A program made the position numbers and the translations under genes. From NCBI RefSeq assembly GCF_024347655.1, contig NZ_AP025514.1:1178001-1242000 (forward strand): a stretch of DNA of 64,000 nucleotides. The letters are read 5' to 3'. Of the stretch, positions 9,012 to 18,048 are shown one piece after another. Below the pieces are notes generated by a model. That model saw only the letters and a program-made list of their open reading frames with translations. It had not been told where the DNA came from and made no database searches. How positions within the stretch are numbered: position 1 is the first letter of the stretch; every line of letters begins with the position of its first letter. Origin of the DNA: Vibrio toranzoniae (lineage in GTDB: Bacteria > Pseudomonadota > Gammaproteobacteria > Enterobacterales > Vibrionaceae).

Positions 9012-10007
9012 TTAGGCGTGTGCAGCAAGCTTTTGTACAAGCTCGTACGCTTTGCCAGAGTTCATTGCGTCAATCGCTTGCTGTGCGTTGGCTTTTAGAT
9101 CTTCGTGACCAAATAGACGCATCAGTAGAGCAACGTTCACGGCTACTGCGCCAACTTGTGCTTCAGTGCCTTTACCTGTCAGGATATCGGTTGTGATGGC
9201 TTTGTTCTCTTCTGGCTCGCCGCCCTGAATGGCTTCAAGCGGGTGAATGTTCAAACCAAAGTCAGCCGGTGTCACTGTGTATTCGTGAATCTTGCCATCT
9301 TTAATTTCGGCAACGATAGTTTCGCCATGAATTGCTACTTCATCAAGGCCGCTACCGTGAACAACCGCCGCGCGCTTCATACCCATTTGTAACATGGTTT
9401 CTGCGATAGGGCCTACTAGCTCTTTGCTGTAAACACCCATTAATTCGATGTTAGGGCGAGCAGGGTTAATTAATGGACCAAGAATGTTGAAGATAGTGCG
9501 TGTTTTCATTGTTTGACGAACAGGCATCGCGTGACGTACACCGCCGTGATATTGCGGAGCAAATAGGAATGCTACGCCAAGTTCATCAATAGCCGTGCGA
9601 GTGTCTTCCGCTGTCATCTCTAGGTTGATGCCAAACGAATCCAGTAGGTCAGAAGAGCCTGATTTGCTCGAAACACTGCGGTTACCGTGCTTGGCGATTT
9701 TTAATCCACATGCAGCGGCAACAAACGCAGAAGTCGTTGAGATATTAATGGTGTTATGACCGTCACCACCTGTACCTACGATGTCTGCGAAATCGTAATC
9801 AGGGCGTGGGAACGGGTTTGCATTCGCAAGTAGTGCTTTCGCTGCGCCAGCGATTTCATCGGGCGTTTCGCCTTTGATTTTCAATGCAGTTAGCGCAGAA
9901 GCCATCAAAATTGGGTCTAGTTCGCCCTTAATGATGACATCAAACAGTTGTTGGCTTTCTTCTTGAGTAAGAGACTGCTGTTCGTAAAGTTTATTAATCT
10001 GTTCCAT
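9012..10007 (-). CDS. trpD: Anthranilate phosphoribosyltransferase
   Basis: Transfers the phosphoribosyl group of PRPP to anthranilate. It has 331 residues, the length of the stand-alone enzyme. The PRPP/Mg site GTGGDGHNTINIST, the anthranilate-site KHGNRSVSSKSGSSD and the hinge FNILGPLINP are all visible. Unlike in E. coli, TrpD is not fused to TrpG; the two are adjacent with a 9-bp gap. An AGGA ribosome site precedes the ATG. Confidence 0.98.
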   Translation of the reverse strand: MEQINKLYEQQSLTQEESQQLFDVIIKGELDPILMASALTALKIKGETPDEIAGAAKALLANANPFPRPDYDFADIVGTGGDGHNTINISTTSAFVAAACGLKIAKHGNRSVSSKSGSSDLLDSFGINLEMTAEDTRTAIDELGVAFLFAPQYHGGVRHAMPVRQTMKTRTIFNILGPLINPARPNIELMGVYSKELVGPIAETMLQMGMKRAAVVHGSGLDEVAIHGETIVAEIKDGKIHEYTVTPADFGLNIHPLEAIQGGEPEENKAITTDILTGKGTEAQVGAVAVNVALLMRLFGHEDLKANAQQAIDAMNSGKAYELVQKLAAHA

Positions 10008-10016
10008 GATCTTGTC

Positions 10017-10625
10017 CTATTTCTCGTTTTTCTCTAGGCGAAGAGGTTTCTCAAGAGCCCATTCGATAGCGTTTGCTAGAAGCGTTGCACCGTAGGTCGT
10101 CATAATTGATTCAGGGTGGAATTGGAATCCACAAACCTTGTCTTGTTCTTGAACCACAGACATGACCAAATCATCGACTTCAGCGGTCACTGTTAGGCTA
10201 TCGGATACATGCGTTGCTACCAAAGAGTGGTAGCGAGCGATAGCCAGTGGAGAAGGTAGACCTTGGTAAGTCGCATGGTTTTGGTGTTCCATCATCGACA
10301 CCTTGCCATGAATTATTTCGCCAGCGCCTGCAACGGTGCCGCCATAGGCTTCAACAATCGCTTGGTGACCTAAGCAAATACCAATCATTGGCACTTTGCC
10401 TTTTAAAAGCTGAATCAGCTCTGGCATGCAGCCCGCATCAGCCGGAGCGCCAGGGCCCGGTGAAAGCAGTGCTACCGGGTTGTCTAATTCGTTGATTGCC
10501 GCTTCAACTACCTTCGCGGGAATGTTGTTACGGTAAATCTTTACGCTGTGACCTAATGAACGGAACTGGTCTACAAGGTTGTAAGTGAACGAGTCGAAGT
10601 TATCGATGAATACAATATCAGCCAT
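10017..10625 (-). CDS. trpG: Anthranilate synthase component II (glutamine amidotransferase)
   Basis: Supplies ammonia from glutamine to TrpE. It is a 202-residue class I amidotransferase with DNFDSFTYN at the N-terminus, the nucleophile in GICLGHQA and the His-Glu pair in FQFHPES. It lacks a TrpD extension, the separate-gene arrangement seen in Vibrio. ATG starts two bases after the trpE stop codon, so translational coupling is likely. Confidence 0.97.
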   Translation of the reverse strand: MADIVFIDNFDSFTYNLVDQFRSLGHSVKIYRNNIPAKVVEAAINELDNPVALLSPGPGAPADAGCMPELIQLLKGKVPMIGICLGHQAIVEAYGGTVAGAGEIIHGKVSMMEHQNHATYQGLPSPLAIARYHSLVATHVSDSLTVTAEVDDLVMSVVQEQDKVCGFQFHPESIMTTYGATLLANAIEWALEKPLRLEKNEK

Positions 10626-10627
10626 GA

Positions 10628-12235
10628 TTACGACTCCTTCTTGCTTGATGCGTGTTGGTGAAGAGCTACGTTTTTAGTATGTGCAGCTTGAATCGCTGAG
10701 ATGACCGCTTGAGCTTTACCGCGAGTTTCGTCAGCTTCTGCTTGTGGGTCTGAATCGAATACCACACCAGCCCCCGCTTGTACTTGTGCTACGCCATCTT
10801 CAACGTAAGCAGAGCGAATCACGATACACGTATCTAACGTGCCTTCACCGGTTAGGTAACCGACTGCGCCACCATAGCTACCACGACGCGTTTTTTCTAC
10901 ATCGCGAATAAGCTGCATTGCGCGGATTTTTGGTGCACCCGTTAGCGTCCCCATGTTCATACAAGCTTGGTAAGCGTGTAGCGCATCTAAGTCTTCACGT
11001 AGCTGACCAACTACGCGAGAAACCAAGTGCATCACATGGCTGTAGCGGTCAACTTTCAGCAAGTCTGCCACGTGGCGAGTGCCAGCTTCGGCAATACGGG
11101 CCACATCGTTACGCGCTAGGTCGACCAGCATCATGTGTTCTGCGTTTTCTTTCTTGTCGGTGCGCAGTTCAAGCTCGATACGACTATCTAGGTCGAAATC
11201 GATTTGACCATCAGGGCGCTTACCACGACGACGAGTACCCGCAATTGGGTAGATCTCAATTTGGTTGGTTTCAGTTTCGTATTTCAGCGCGCTTTCTGGA
11301 GAAGCACCGAACAGAGTAAACAGCTCATCTTGCATGTAGAACATGTAAGGGCTTGGGTTGCTTTGCTTAAGCTCTTTGTAGGCTGCTAGTGGAGCAGGGC
11401 AAGGAAGCGTGAAGCGGCGTGAAGGTACCACTTGGAATACGTCGCCTTTTACTACGTATTCTTTTAGGTCACGAACTGTTTGGCAGAAATCTTCGTCTGA
11501 AACGCTTGGTACGGCGTCAACGTTGTCTAGTGGCGTAACTTCTGTGATCGCTTTCAGTGATTGACACTGTGTTTGAACGTCGGATAAACGCTCAGTCAGT
11601 TGCGCTTTAATGCTTTCATCTTGAGTGAATAAGCTTGCGTGAAGCAGGCCTTCGTTCTCTTGGTGGTCGAAACGTAATAGTGTTTCAGCCACGTAGAAAA
11701 CAAAGTCAGGGCACTTGTTGGTTGCTTGTGCATCGCCTAGCGGTTCAAAGTTCGCCACGATGTCGTAAGCGAATAGGCCAGCCATGAATAACGCGTGTTT
11801 GTTGCTTGGGTCTTGCTCGAAACTGTGCTGAACCAAACGCAGAGCATCAAAAGAAGAGGCTTCTCTTAAACGCGAGTCTTCGTCCAATTCGTTGCTTGGT
11901 TCTACAAAAGTTAGCGTTAGTAAGTTATCGGTCAGATCAGATTTAATATCTGCTTTAACGTTTTGAGTTAGATGCTCGATAAGCGCTTGACCGTTTTGGG
12001 TCAACGCTTGAAAGGTTACTTTATGTCCGCGACATACGATGCGAACTGCAGAATCGATAAGGAGTAGGCTTGTCAGGTTCTGTTTAGATTCAATTTCAGC
12101 AGATTCCAGCAGCAAGCTGTCTGTTTTATTTTCACATAACGTATGGAAAACACTGGTTGGATCTTGCGAGTAGGGAACTGAAGAATTGATGGTTTCAATA
12201 ACTCCCAGCTTTTTGATTTCAATGGCCTTGTTCAC
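10628..12235 (-). CDS. trpE: Anthranilate synthase component I, GTG start
   Basis: Converts chorismate to anthranilate with ammonia from TrpG; the committed step. The predicted 535-residue protein has the LLESAEI feedback-site motif near residue 40 that binds tryptophan, and C-terminal chorismate-binding motifs (PIAGTRRRG, RTDKKENAEHMMLVDLARND, GAPK). The start is set by a strong AAAGGAGG six bases before GTG at 12235-12233, giving VNKAIEIK. An in-frame upstream extension to 12301 is rejected because it runs into the leader without a ribosome site. First structural gene of the operon. Confidence 0.97.
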   Translation of the reverse strand: MNKAIEIKKLGVIETINSSVPYSQDPTSVFHTLCENKTDSLLLESAEIESKQNLTSLLLIDSAVRIVCRGHKVTFQALTQNGQALIEHLTQNVKADIKSDLTDNLLTLTFVEPSNELDEDSRLREASSFDALRLVQHSFEQDPSNKHALFMAGLFAYDIVANFEPLGDAQATNKCPDFVFYVAETLLRFDHQENEGLLHASLFTQDESIKAQLTERLSDVQTQCQSLKAITEVTPLDNVDAVPSVSDEDFCQTVRDLKEYVVKGDVFQVVPSRRFTLPCPAPLAAYKELKQSNPSPYMFYMQDELFTLFGASPESALKYETETNQIEIYPIAGTRRRGKRPDGQIDFDLDSRIELELRTDKKENAEHMMLVDLARNDVARIAEAGTRHVADLLKVDRYSHVMHLVSRVVGQLREDLDALHAYQACMNMGTLTGAPKIRAMQLIRDVEKTRRGSYGGAVGYLTGEGTLDTCIVIRSAYVEDGVAQVQAGAGVVFDSDPQAEADETRGKAQAVISAIQAAHTKNVALHQHASSKKES

Positions 12236-12360
12236 AAGACCTCCTTTATGATTTTTAAATTTCCTGCCGTACATAGTCGCATAAAGATACCCTTCACCCA
12301 ATATAGAATATGGTTAACTCGTTGATTTGTTAGTGAGTGGAATGTGAAATGTTCGACAAA

Positions 12361-12388
12361 TTAAAAAGCCCGCTATGAAAGCGGGCTT
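12361..12388 (-). terminator. trp attenuator terminator
   Basis: On the transcribed strand an 8-bp GC-rich stem (AAGCCCGC / GCGGGCTT) with a 7-nt loop leads into a U-tract (TTTTTAA). It lies between the trpL stop and the trpE start, exactly where the 3:4 terminator hairpin of a ribosome-mediated trp attenuator belongs. Confidence 0.93.
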
Positions 12389-12420
12389 AGTGATAACTTT
12401 TTTATAAACAAATCGTTTAA

Positions 12421-12546
12421 CTAGAAGTACACATTAGCCCACCAAGAACTTGTCCAAGTGCGCCACCAATTAAGTTCTGAACTTGCTTCTGCTGAAGAAA
12501 GTTCTAAAACTTTATCTTTATGGTATTGGTTAAATTCTTGTAACAT
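12421..12546 (-). CDS. trpL: trp operon leader peptide
   Basis: A 41-residue open frame starting ATG-TTA-CAA and ending TAG, found by translating the minus strand between the operator and the attenuator. It holds five tryptophan codons near its end, two of them in adjacent pairs (residues 27-28, 31, 35-36: NWWRTWTSSWW). Ribosome stalling at these codons when charged tRNA-Trp is scarce would favour the antiterminator and allow trpE transcription. A modest TAGGT ribosome site lies upstream. It is longer than the 14-residue E. coli leader and has more Trp codons. Confidence 0.95.
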   Translation of the reverse strand: MLQEFNQYHKDKVLELSSAEASSELNWWRTWTSSWWANVYF

Positions 12547-12582
12547 AGTGAACCTATTAAATGTGATACTTCGTATTTGTGT

Positions 12583-12596
12583 ACTAGTTAACTAGT
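12583..12596. promoter_or_regulatory. TrpR operator
   Basis: ACTAGTTAACTAGT is a perfect 14-bp palindrome identical to the core of the E. coli trp operator. It overlaps the trp promoter -10 hexamer, so repressor binding would exclude polymerase. It lies 71 bp upstream of the divergent trpH ATG and could also influence that gene. Confidence 0.95.
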
Positions 12597-12614
12597 TTTA
12601 CTCTTGCAGGTCAA
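12586..12614 (-). promoter_or_regulatory. trp operon promoter
   Basis: On the minus strand TTGACC (12614-12609), a 17-bp spacer and TTAACT (12591-12586) copy the E. coli trp promoter layout, including the -10 embedded in the operator. Transcription would start about 30 bases before trpL. Confidence 0.9.
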
Positions 12615-12666
12615 GTGTGTTGACACAAATATAACGATAAAAATTGAAAACAATGAAAAAGAATAT

Positions 12667-13536
12667 ATGAGAATTGATCTACATAGTCATACAACAGCCT
12701 CAGATGGCCGACTTACTCCACCTGAACTGATTGACCGAGCGCTAGGCTTTAACATCGAAGCGTTAGCGATTACAGATCATGATACGACTGATGGGCTTGC
12801 GGAAGCACGCAACTATATTGCTGACAACAATCTTCCTATTCAGTTGATTAACGGAATCGAGATTTCAACCGTTTGGCAAAACAAAGATATCCATATTGTT
12901 GGGTTAAACGTCGATCCTGAATCGCCAGAATTGAAAACGTTAATTGAACAGCAAAAGCTTCATCGTATTGGGCGTGCTGAGATGATTGCTCAACGACTCG
13001 AAAAGGCGACCCGAGAAGGGGTGCTAGAAGAAGTTAAACTAATTGCAGGTGATGCGCCTATCACTCGTGCTCACTTTGCTAAATGGTTAGTCGATAATGG
13101 CTACGCGAAAACCATGCAGCAAGTGTTTAAAAAGTTTTTGACTCGCAACAATCCAGGTTATGTACCACCAACGTGGTGCTCAATGAGTGACGCCGTAACG
13201 GCGATTCATGCGGCAGGTGGACAAGCTGTGCTAGCACACCCTGGAAGATATGGCCTCACTGCGAAGTGGGTTAAACGCCTTCTCGCAGCATTTGTTGAAG
13301 CAAATGGTGACGCTATGGAAGTTGCTCAACCTCAGCAAGCGCAACAAGAAAGGCGCACACTTGCGGATTATGCTATACAATACAAACTATTAGCCTCCCA
13401 AGGCAGTGACTTCCATTATCCGTCTCCGTGGATGGAACTTGGACGTAATCTCTGGCTACCTTCTGGGGTCGAAGAAGTATGGAAAGATTGGGAGTTTCAA
13501 ACGGTTTCACCATCTGATACTAATGACAGTATTTAG
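12667..13536 (+). CDS. rnm: PHP-domain 5'-3' RNase/phosphatase (RNase AM, TrpH/YciV family)
   Basis: 289 residues from ATG at 12667; the protein begins [14 protein letters not shown], the HxH metal motif of the PHP fold. [23 protein letters not shown] and GSDFHYPS supply the remaining metal ligands. The E. coli homolog (trpH/yciV, renamed rnm) is a 5'-3' exonuclease that matures 5' ends of rRNAs and acts on small oligonucleotides and 3',5'-bisphosphates. In-frame codons upstream to 12604 enter the trp promoter and lack a ribosome site. It is divergent from trp and followed by yciO, the same order as in enterics. Confidence 0.9.
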   Translation: MRIDLHSHTTASDGRLTPPELIDRALGFNIEALAITDHDTTDGLAEARNYIADNNLPIQLINGIEISTVWQNKDIHIVGLNVDPESPELKTLIEQQKLHRIGRAEMIAQRLEKATREGVLEEVKLIAGDAPITRAHFAKWLVDNGYAKTMQQVFKKFLTRNNPGYVPPTWCSMSDAVTAIHAAGGQAVLAHPGRYGLTAKWVKRLLAAFVEANGDAMEVAQPQQAQQERRTLADYAIQYKLLASQGSDFHYPSPWMELGRNLWLPSGVEEVWKDWEFQTVSPSDTNDSI

Positions 13537-13591
13537 GTGAACCAGCTCCTTCTGATGATAGAGTCGAGAGATTCGATAACGAGGATCAACA

Positions 13592-14212
13592 ATGAGCCAG
13601 TTTTTTTATGTACACCCAGATAACCCACAAGCGCGTTTAATCAGCCAAGCGGTTGCTATCATTCGCAATGGCGGTGTAGTGGTTTATCCAACAGATTCCG
13701 GTTATGCACTGGGTTGTCAGCTTGAGAACAAACAAGCACTTGAACGTATTTGTAAAATTCGCCGTATTGACGATAAACACAACTTCACTTTGTTATGTCG
13801 TGACCTGTCTGAATTGTCACTTTATGCACGAGTAGATAACGTGGCTTTCCGTCTGCTTAAGGCGCATACGCCAGGTGCTTACACGTTTATTTTTAAAGCG
13901 ACCAAAGAAGTGCCAAAGCGTTTAATGAACGCGAAACGTAAAACCATTGGTATTCGTGTACCAGACAATAAGATTGCACTTGACCTTTTGGAAGCGATGG
14001 GCGAACCCCTGATGTCGACGTCACTGATCCTGCCTGGTAACGAGACGACGGAGTCGGATCCTGAAGAGATTCGTGACAGCCTTGAGCACGCCGTTGATGT
14101 CATCTTGAATGGCGGATACTTGGGCGAACAACCAACGACCGTTATTGACTTCAGTGACGATGACGCCGTGATTTTACGTCGTGGTGCCGGTGATCCAGCG
14201 CCGTTTGAATAA
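13592..14212 (+). CDS. yciO: YciO, Sua5/YrdC/YciO-family protein
   Basis: 206 residues of the YrdC/TsaC fold, which in TsaC makes threonylcarbamoyl-AMP for t6A in tRNA. Visible are the YPTDSGYALGC strand-loop, the KIRR basic segment, KRKTIGIRVPD and the STS-type segment MSTSLILPG. YciO lacks the Sua5 C-terminal domain and is a paralog of TsaC whose in vivo role is less certain. GAGGAT precedes the ATG, and the gene follows rnm after 55 bp. Confidence 0.92.
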   Translation: MSQFFYVHPDNPQARLISQAVAIIRNGGVVVYPTDSGYALGCQLENKQALERICKIRRIDDKHNFTLLCRDLSELSLYARVDNVAFRLLKAHTPGAYTFIFKATKEVPKRLMNAKRKTIGIRVPDNKIALDLLEAMGEPLMSTSLILPGNETTESDPEEIRDSLEHAVDVILNGGYLGEQPTTVIDFSDDDAVILRRGAGDPAPFE

Positions 14213-14290
14213 TCGATTTACTGATTAACAGTCTGTAACGATACAGAGAACCTGCCATAGTAAATAACAAGTGCTTTTTGGCGGGTTATT

Positions 14291-14321
14291 TGCGATAATA
14301 CGCGACCGCGATTTGGTCGCG
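14291..14321 (+). promoter_or_regulatory. Probable rluB promoter (extended -10) and 5' UTR hairpin
   Basis: TGCGATAAT (14291-14299) fits an extended -10 element. It is directly followed by CGCGACC / GGTCGCG, a 7-bp GC stem with a 7-nt loop at 14301-14321 near the expected transcript start. A 5'-terminal stem would protect the mRNA; no U-run follows, so it is not a terminator. Confidence 0.45.
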
Positions 14322-14371
14322 AAAAATTCATTCGACGTCTGTGAAGACGACAATTAGGTAGAAAAGAGTAA

Positions 14372-15403
14372 ATGAGCGAAAAATTACAGAAGGTTTTAGC
14401 GCGAGCTGGTCACGGCTCTCGTCGTGAACTAGAAGGTTTAATCAAATCTGGTCGTGTTAGTGTTAATGGTCAAGTGGCGAAATTGGGTGAACGTCTTGAA
14501 GACGAGAACTCAGTGATCCGTATCGATGGTCACACTGTCTCTGGTAAAGCTTCTGAAGAAGTAGTTTGTCGTGTACTTGCATACTACAAACCTGAAGGTG
14601 AGCTTTGTACTCGTCACGATCCTGAAGGCCGCCGTACTGTTTTCGATCGTCTACCTAAAATCCGTGGGTCTCGTTGGATTTCAGTTGGTCGTCTTGATGC
14701 CAATACATCGGGTCTTTTGCTTTTCACTACTGATGGTGAACTTGCAAACCGTTTAATGCACCCAAGCCGTCAAGTTGAGCGTGAATACCTAGTACGTGTA
14801 TTTGGTGAAGTGACTGAGCAAAAAGTTAAAAACGTAACTCGAGGCGTAGAATTAGAAGACGGCATGGCTCGTTTCGAAGATGTAGTCTACGCCGGCGGTG
14901 AAGGTATGAACCATACTTTCTACGTAGCGATTAACGAAGGCCGTAACCGTGAGGTTCGTCGTCTTTGGGAATCACAAGATACAACAGTAAGCCGTTTGAA
15001 GCGTGTACGTTACGGTGATATTTACCTTGATAAGAAACTGCCTCGCGGCGGTTGGAAAGAACTAGATCTTCAAGAAGTTAACTACCTACGTCAGTTAGTT
15101 GAGCTCAACCCAGAGAAAGAAACTTTGTTGGATCTTGATCCTTCAAACACTTCTCGTAAGCGTGAGCGTTCTCGTAGCCAAAAAATTCGTCGTGCTGTTA
15201 AGCGTCACGAAGAGCGTGCAAATGCACCAAAAGGCCGTAGCAACCAGTCTAAGCGTAAGAAGCCAGCGACTCGTGGTACTACAACACCTGATTCAGGTCG
15301 TAGTGCTCCAGCTGCTAAAGGTAAGCCTCAGGCTAACAAAAGCAAGCCTAAGATGAACAATGGTCGTCCGGCTAAACCAGCTAAGCCAAGAACACGTCAG
15401 TAA
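14372..15403 (+). CDS. rluB: 23S rRNA pseudouridine-2605 synthase
   Basis: 343 residues. The S4 RNA-binding domain occupies ~1-60 ([17 protein letters not shown]). The RsuA/RluB-type catalytic domain follows, with the catalytic aspartate in [26 protein letters not shown] is the second conserved motif. From about residue 255 the tail is Lys/Arg/Ala/Pro-rich and disordered, as in RluB but not in RluE or RluF. It modifies U2605 near the peptidyl transferase centre. Confidence 0.95.
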   Translation: MSEKLQKVLARAGHGSRRELEGLIKSGRVSVNGQVAKLGERLEDENSVIRIDGHTVSGKASEEVVCRVLAYYKPEGELCTRHDPEGRRTVFDRLPKIRGSRWISVGRLDANTSGLLLFTTDGELANRLMHPSRQVEREYLVRVFGEVTEQKVKNVTRGVELEDGMARFEDVVYAGGEGMNHTFYVAINEGRNREVRRLWESQDTTVSRLKRVRYGDIYLDKKLPRGGWKELDLQEVNYLRQLVELNPEKETLLDLDPSNTSRKRERSRSQKIRRAVKRHEERANAPKGRSNQSKRKKPATRGTTTPDSGRSAPAAKGKPQANKSKPKMNNGRPAKPAKPRTRQ

Positions 15404-15452
15404 TCGCGTAAGTTCTTAACGTAACGCTTTATTAGCTGAAACACTGAATACT

Positions 15453-15483
15453 AAAAAACCTGCTAACTTAGCAGGTTTTTTTA
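15453..15483 (+). terminator. Terminator after rluB
   Basis: AAAACCTGCTAA / TTAGCAGGTTTT forms a near-perfect hairpin flanked by A and T runs. It is symmetric, so it can also act on the minus strand. Confidence 0.9.
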
Positions 15484-15580
15484 CGTCTAGAAGAAATAAA
15501 AGGTGCTGGATGTGGGATACGAGTATCGAGGATATACTGCAACAATCGACAGTAAGCGTGCTCTTCGCATCTCGTTTCTT

Positions 15581-16063
15581 CTACTTATGATTCGAAAAGT
15601 TATCGCCCTTCGCTAATCTATCGTAAAGCACAACGTTCACTGATGCGGCTAGGTTCATACAACCATTAGTTGGGACGTAAATTGTCTCACGACAGAAGTC
15701 AGTGATCTCTTTCTTTAGTGTGCCGTCTTCTGGGCCAAAGATGTAAAACGCACGTGGTGGATGCTTGTAATCAGGTAGAGGCTTTGCGCCCTCAATCAGA
15801 TCGACAGCAACAGGTACGCAGCCTACTGGAATAATGCTTTTCAAGTCTTCAACACCAATTAGAGGCAGCGCTAGGTGCTTCTCTTTGGTATCGGTATGGA
15901 ATTTTCGCGCGTGGTCGTAGCGTGTGCCCGTGTAAAACACAGAGTTGGCGCCGTAGCAGCCCGCCGCTCGCATTACTGAGCCTACGTTTTCAGGCGTCTT
16001 TGGGTTAACTAGGCCAATGCAGGCATAGCCTTTTGATTGTGTGTCTGTTTTTGCTTTGGTCAT
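15581..16063 (-). CDS. SPOUT (TrmH/SpoU) family RNA methyltransferase
   Basis: About 160 residues from ATG at 16063. Motif 1 (NPKTPENVGSVMRAAGCYGA), motif 2 (YIFGPEDGTL) and motif 3 (MNLAASVNVVLYDRL) of the SPOUT 2'-O-ribose methyltransferases are complete, forming the knotted SAM site. There is no extra RNA-binding domain, and the target cannot be told from sequence. The frame extends upstream to 16138, but that extension overlaps the terminator of the yciU transcript, which supports the downstream start. Ribosome site weak. Confidence 0.88.
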   Translation of the reverse strand: MTKAKTDTQSKGYACIGLVNPKTPENVGSVMRAAGCYGANSVFYTGTRYDHARKFHTDTKEKHLALPLIGVEDLKSIIPVGCVPVAVDLIEGAKPLPDYKHPPRAFYIFGPEDGTLKKEITDFCRETIYVPTNGCMNLAASVNVVLYDRLAKGDNFSNHK

Positions 16064-16120
16064 AATCAGTGAATCTAACGTTGATGATGAAAGTGGGTAG
16101 TCACGATGAGAAATAGCGCG

Positions 16121-16152
16121 ATAAAAATAGCCGAGCAATGGGCTCGGCTAAC
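16121..16152 (-). terminator. Terminator after yciU
   Basis: On the minus strand TAGCCGAG / CTCGGCTA with a 7-nt loop is followed by TTTTTAT. It ends the efpL-yciU transcript before the methyltransferase gene. Confidence 0.9.
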
Positions 16153-16208
16153 TTTTAACTCGCGTACATGAATACTTGTTTATTCATGCAAGGAGAGTCA
16201 ACAGCGTA

Positions 16209-16538
16209 CTAGTCGCGTTTCCACAGCATGTGACAGAATTTATGGTCTGGATCACGGCTGATTAGCATGCGAGCAAATACGTCGTCTAGAACGTCATCGG
16301 CTTCATTCACAAGACCAATGCGTACTTCAGCGTAGATTTCTTTGTCGACTTCAAAGCCAACATGTTCAACCCAATCATCGCCAGTTTCAACAAGTTCTGC
16401 AGCGCCACGATCTTCAAACTGAGCAGTGAAAAGTATTACGTCTGCAGGTTCTAGGTTATCAGGTGCCATCTCTAGAAAGATGTCGTATGCAGTGTCAATT
16501 GCGTCGTCGTAAGACATTAGGTCGTTAGCTTCGGTCAT
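16209..16538 (-). CDS. yciU: YciU/HI1450-family acidic protein (DsDNA-mimic family)
   Basis: 109 residues, very acidic, with the family segments AYDIFLEMAPDNLEPADVILF, DDWVEHV and DVFARML-SRDPDHKFCH. The Haemophilus member HI1450 has a fold and charge pattern resembling a double-stranded DNA surface and binds HU; the in vivo role is unproven. It sits 10 bp after efpL, likely as one transcript. Confidence 0.92.
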   Translation of the reverse strand: MTEANDLMSYDDAIDTAYDIFLEMAPDNLEPADVILFTAQFEDRGAAELVETGDDWVEHVGFEVDKEIYAEVRIGLVNEADDVLDDVFARMLISRDPDHKFCHMLWKRD

Positions 16539-16548
16539 AATAAGTATC

Positions 16549-17118
16549 TTAGCTTGCGCGGTTCATGTATTTACGTTCAGCTGTGTTCACAACAACTTTG
16601 TCGCCAGTTGCGATGTACTCAGGAACTTGAACAGTAAGGCCTGTAGACAGACGAGCTGGCTTAGTACGAGCAGAAGCAGATGCCCCTTTGATTGAAGGGT
16701 CAGTTTCTTCGATAATAAGCTCAACTGAAGTTGGTAGCTCTAGAGTCGCAGCGTTGCCGTCGATAAGGATCGCGTACAGGCCTTGAGTGTCTTCGTTGAT
16801 GAACATTAGTTCGTCTTCGATAGTTTCACCGTTGAAGATGAATTGCGTGTAATCTTCGTTATCCATGAAAATGTACTCGTTACCATCTACGTAAGAGAAC
16901 ATGACTGCGCGCTTAGTAACGTCGATAGTTTCAACAATTTCGTCAGCCTTGTGACGAACTTCTGTTTTAACGCCAGTTGCTACATCGCTACCACGGAAGC
17001 GGTAAATCTTTTGACCGCCACGGCCACCAGGTGTCGTTACTTCGATATCTTTAACCAGTATTGTTTTGCCATCAACGTTGATCGCAAAGCCTTTCTTAAT
17101 TTCACTTGCTCTAGGCAT
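16549..17118 (-). CDS. yeiP: Elongation factor P-like protein EfpL (YeiP)
   Basis: 189 residues with three OB/KOW-type domains: KOW-like ~1-65, OB ~70-130, and a C-terminal OB ending with the ASASARTKPARLSTG and VPEYIATGDKVVVNT segments shared with EF-P. The domain I tip loop reads TPGGRGGQK with arginine at the position where EF-P carries the modified lysine, the hallmark of EfpL. EfpL relieves ribosome stalling at a subset of difficult peptide motifs without a lysine modification. AAGGA lies nine bases before the ATG. Confidence 0.93.
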   Translation of the reverse strand: MPRASEIKKGFAINVDGKTILVKDIEVTTPGGRGGQKIYRFRGSDVATGVKTEVRHKADEIVETIDVTKRAVMFSYVDGNEYIFMDNEDYTQFIFNGETIEDELMFINEDTQGLYAILIDGNAATLELPTSVELIIEETDPSIKGASASARTKPARLSTGLTVQVPEYIATGDKVVVNTAERKYMNRAS

Positions 17119-17255
17119 TTTGTGTTTGTCCTTAGTGGGTCTATCCGCTGATTATATCTCGGAGATGCTATAAATAGGAATAGCTTGAATCATAAAGTCA
17201 CCTAAGCGATCATAGAGTCACAGTTAAATCATTACTTTATTGACCGAAACGACCT

Positions 17256-18023
17256 ATGCAGTTACCTGTTATTGACCCAACACAGCCATTTCAATCTGAA
17301 TTCCAACCTGTGATTAACGATCTGATTACCTTTCTAAAAGGTGGGCTAGGTTCTAATCTGCACAGTGTTTACATTTATGGCAGTGTGGCACGCAAGCAAG
17401 CCGTTGTTGGTCGTTCGAATCTAGATGTGGTTGTGGTGACTCATCGTTCTTTTCCAGAACAACGAACCACACTGCTGAATACCATCAAATGGCGCTTCCA
17501 AAAGAGCTTCCCACAAGTCACTCAAGTGGCGATTAAAACGACCTTGGTTAGCGAGGTCGTCGATTTTGACAACATCTTCACATGGGGTTTTATGCTCAAG
17601 CACTTGGCTGTCTGTGTGCACGGTGAAGACTTATCGGATTGCTATGGTGATTTTGAAACGAGTTGGGAAATTGCTAAGCATTGGAATATGGATATGGAAA
17701 ACTGGCTAGCGGTGTATCGCAACAAGATTGCCCGAGCAACCACGCCAGAACAACAAGTGGCCGCGCAAGTGATCATTGCTAAGAAGCTGCTAAGAGCGAG
17801 CTACTCTTTGGTGATGTACCGCGATAAGTATTGGTTTGATGATCCTGTTGAATGTGGCCAACAGTTCTTGAAGTATCATCCAGACAGAGAAGTCGAAATC
17901 CAGCGATTGGGCATCTTACTTTCTGGAAGAGAGATTCCGAAACGTTCGGTTATCGGCATTTTGGATGGTTTTGGAGACTGGCTGGTTAAGCAGTATCAGA
18001 AAACGGAATTTCGAATTGGATAA
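17256..18023 (+). CDS. Nucleotidyltransferase-domain protein of unknown substrate
   Basis: 255 residues. The N-terminal ~120 residues form a polymerase-beta-like nucleotidyltransferase: GSVARKQAVVGRSNLDVVVV matches the GSxARG...SDxD signature, but the first metal acid position reads Asn in SNLD. The C-terminal half is helical, resembling the four-helix domain of KNTase/HEPN-type pairs. It stands alone with no antitoxin-like partner next to it. Streptomycin-adenylyltransferase-like and regulatory roles are possible; I do not assign one. Weak ribosome site. Confidence 0.7.
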   Translation: MQLPVIDPTQPFQSEFQPVINDLITFLKGGLGSNLHSVYIYGSVARKQAVVGRSNLDVVVVTHRSFPEQRTTLLNTIKWRFQKSFPQVTQVAIKTTLVSEVVDFDNIFTWGFMLKHLAVCVHGEDLSDCYGDFETSWEIAKHWNMDMENWLAVYRNKIARATTPEQQVAAQVIIAKKLLRASYSLVMYRDKYWFDDPVECGQQFLKYHPDREVEIQRLGILLSGREIPKRSVIGILDGFGDWLVKQYQKTEFRIG

Positions 18024-18048
18024 GACTATGTCACCCATTAATTGATGT

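Noticed and set aside
14301..14321. GC-rich hairpin as terminator after yciO
   Set aside because: No U-run follows on either strand; it fits a 5' UTR stem of rluB better.
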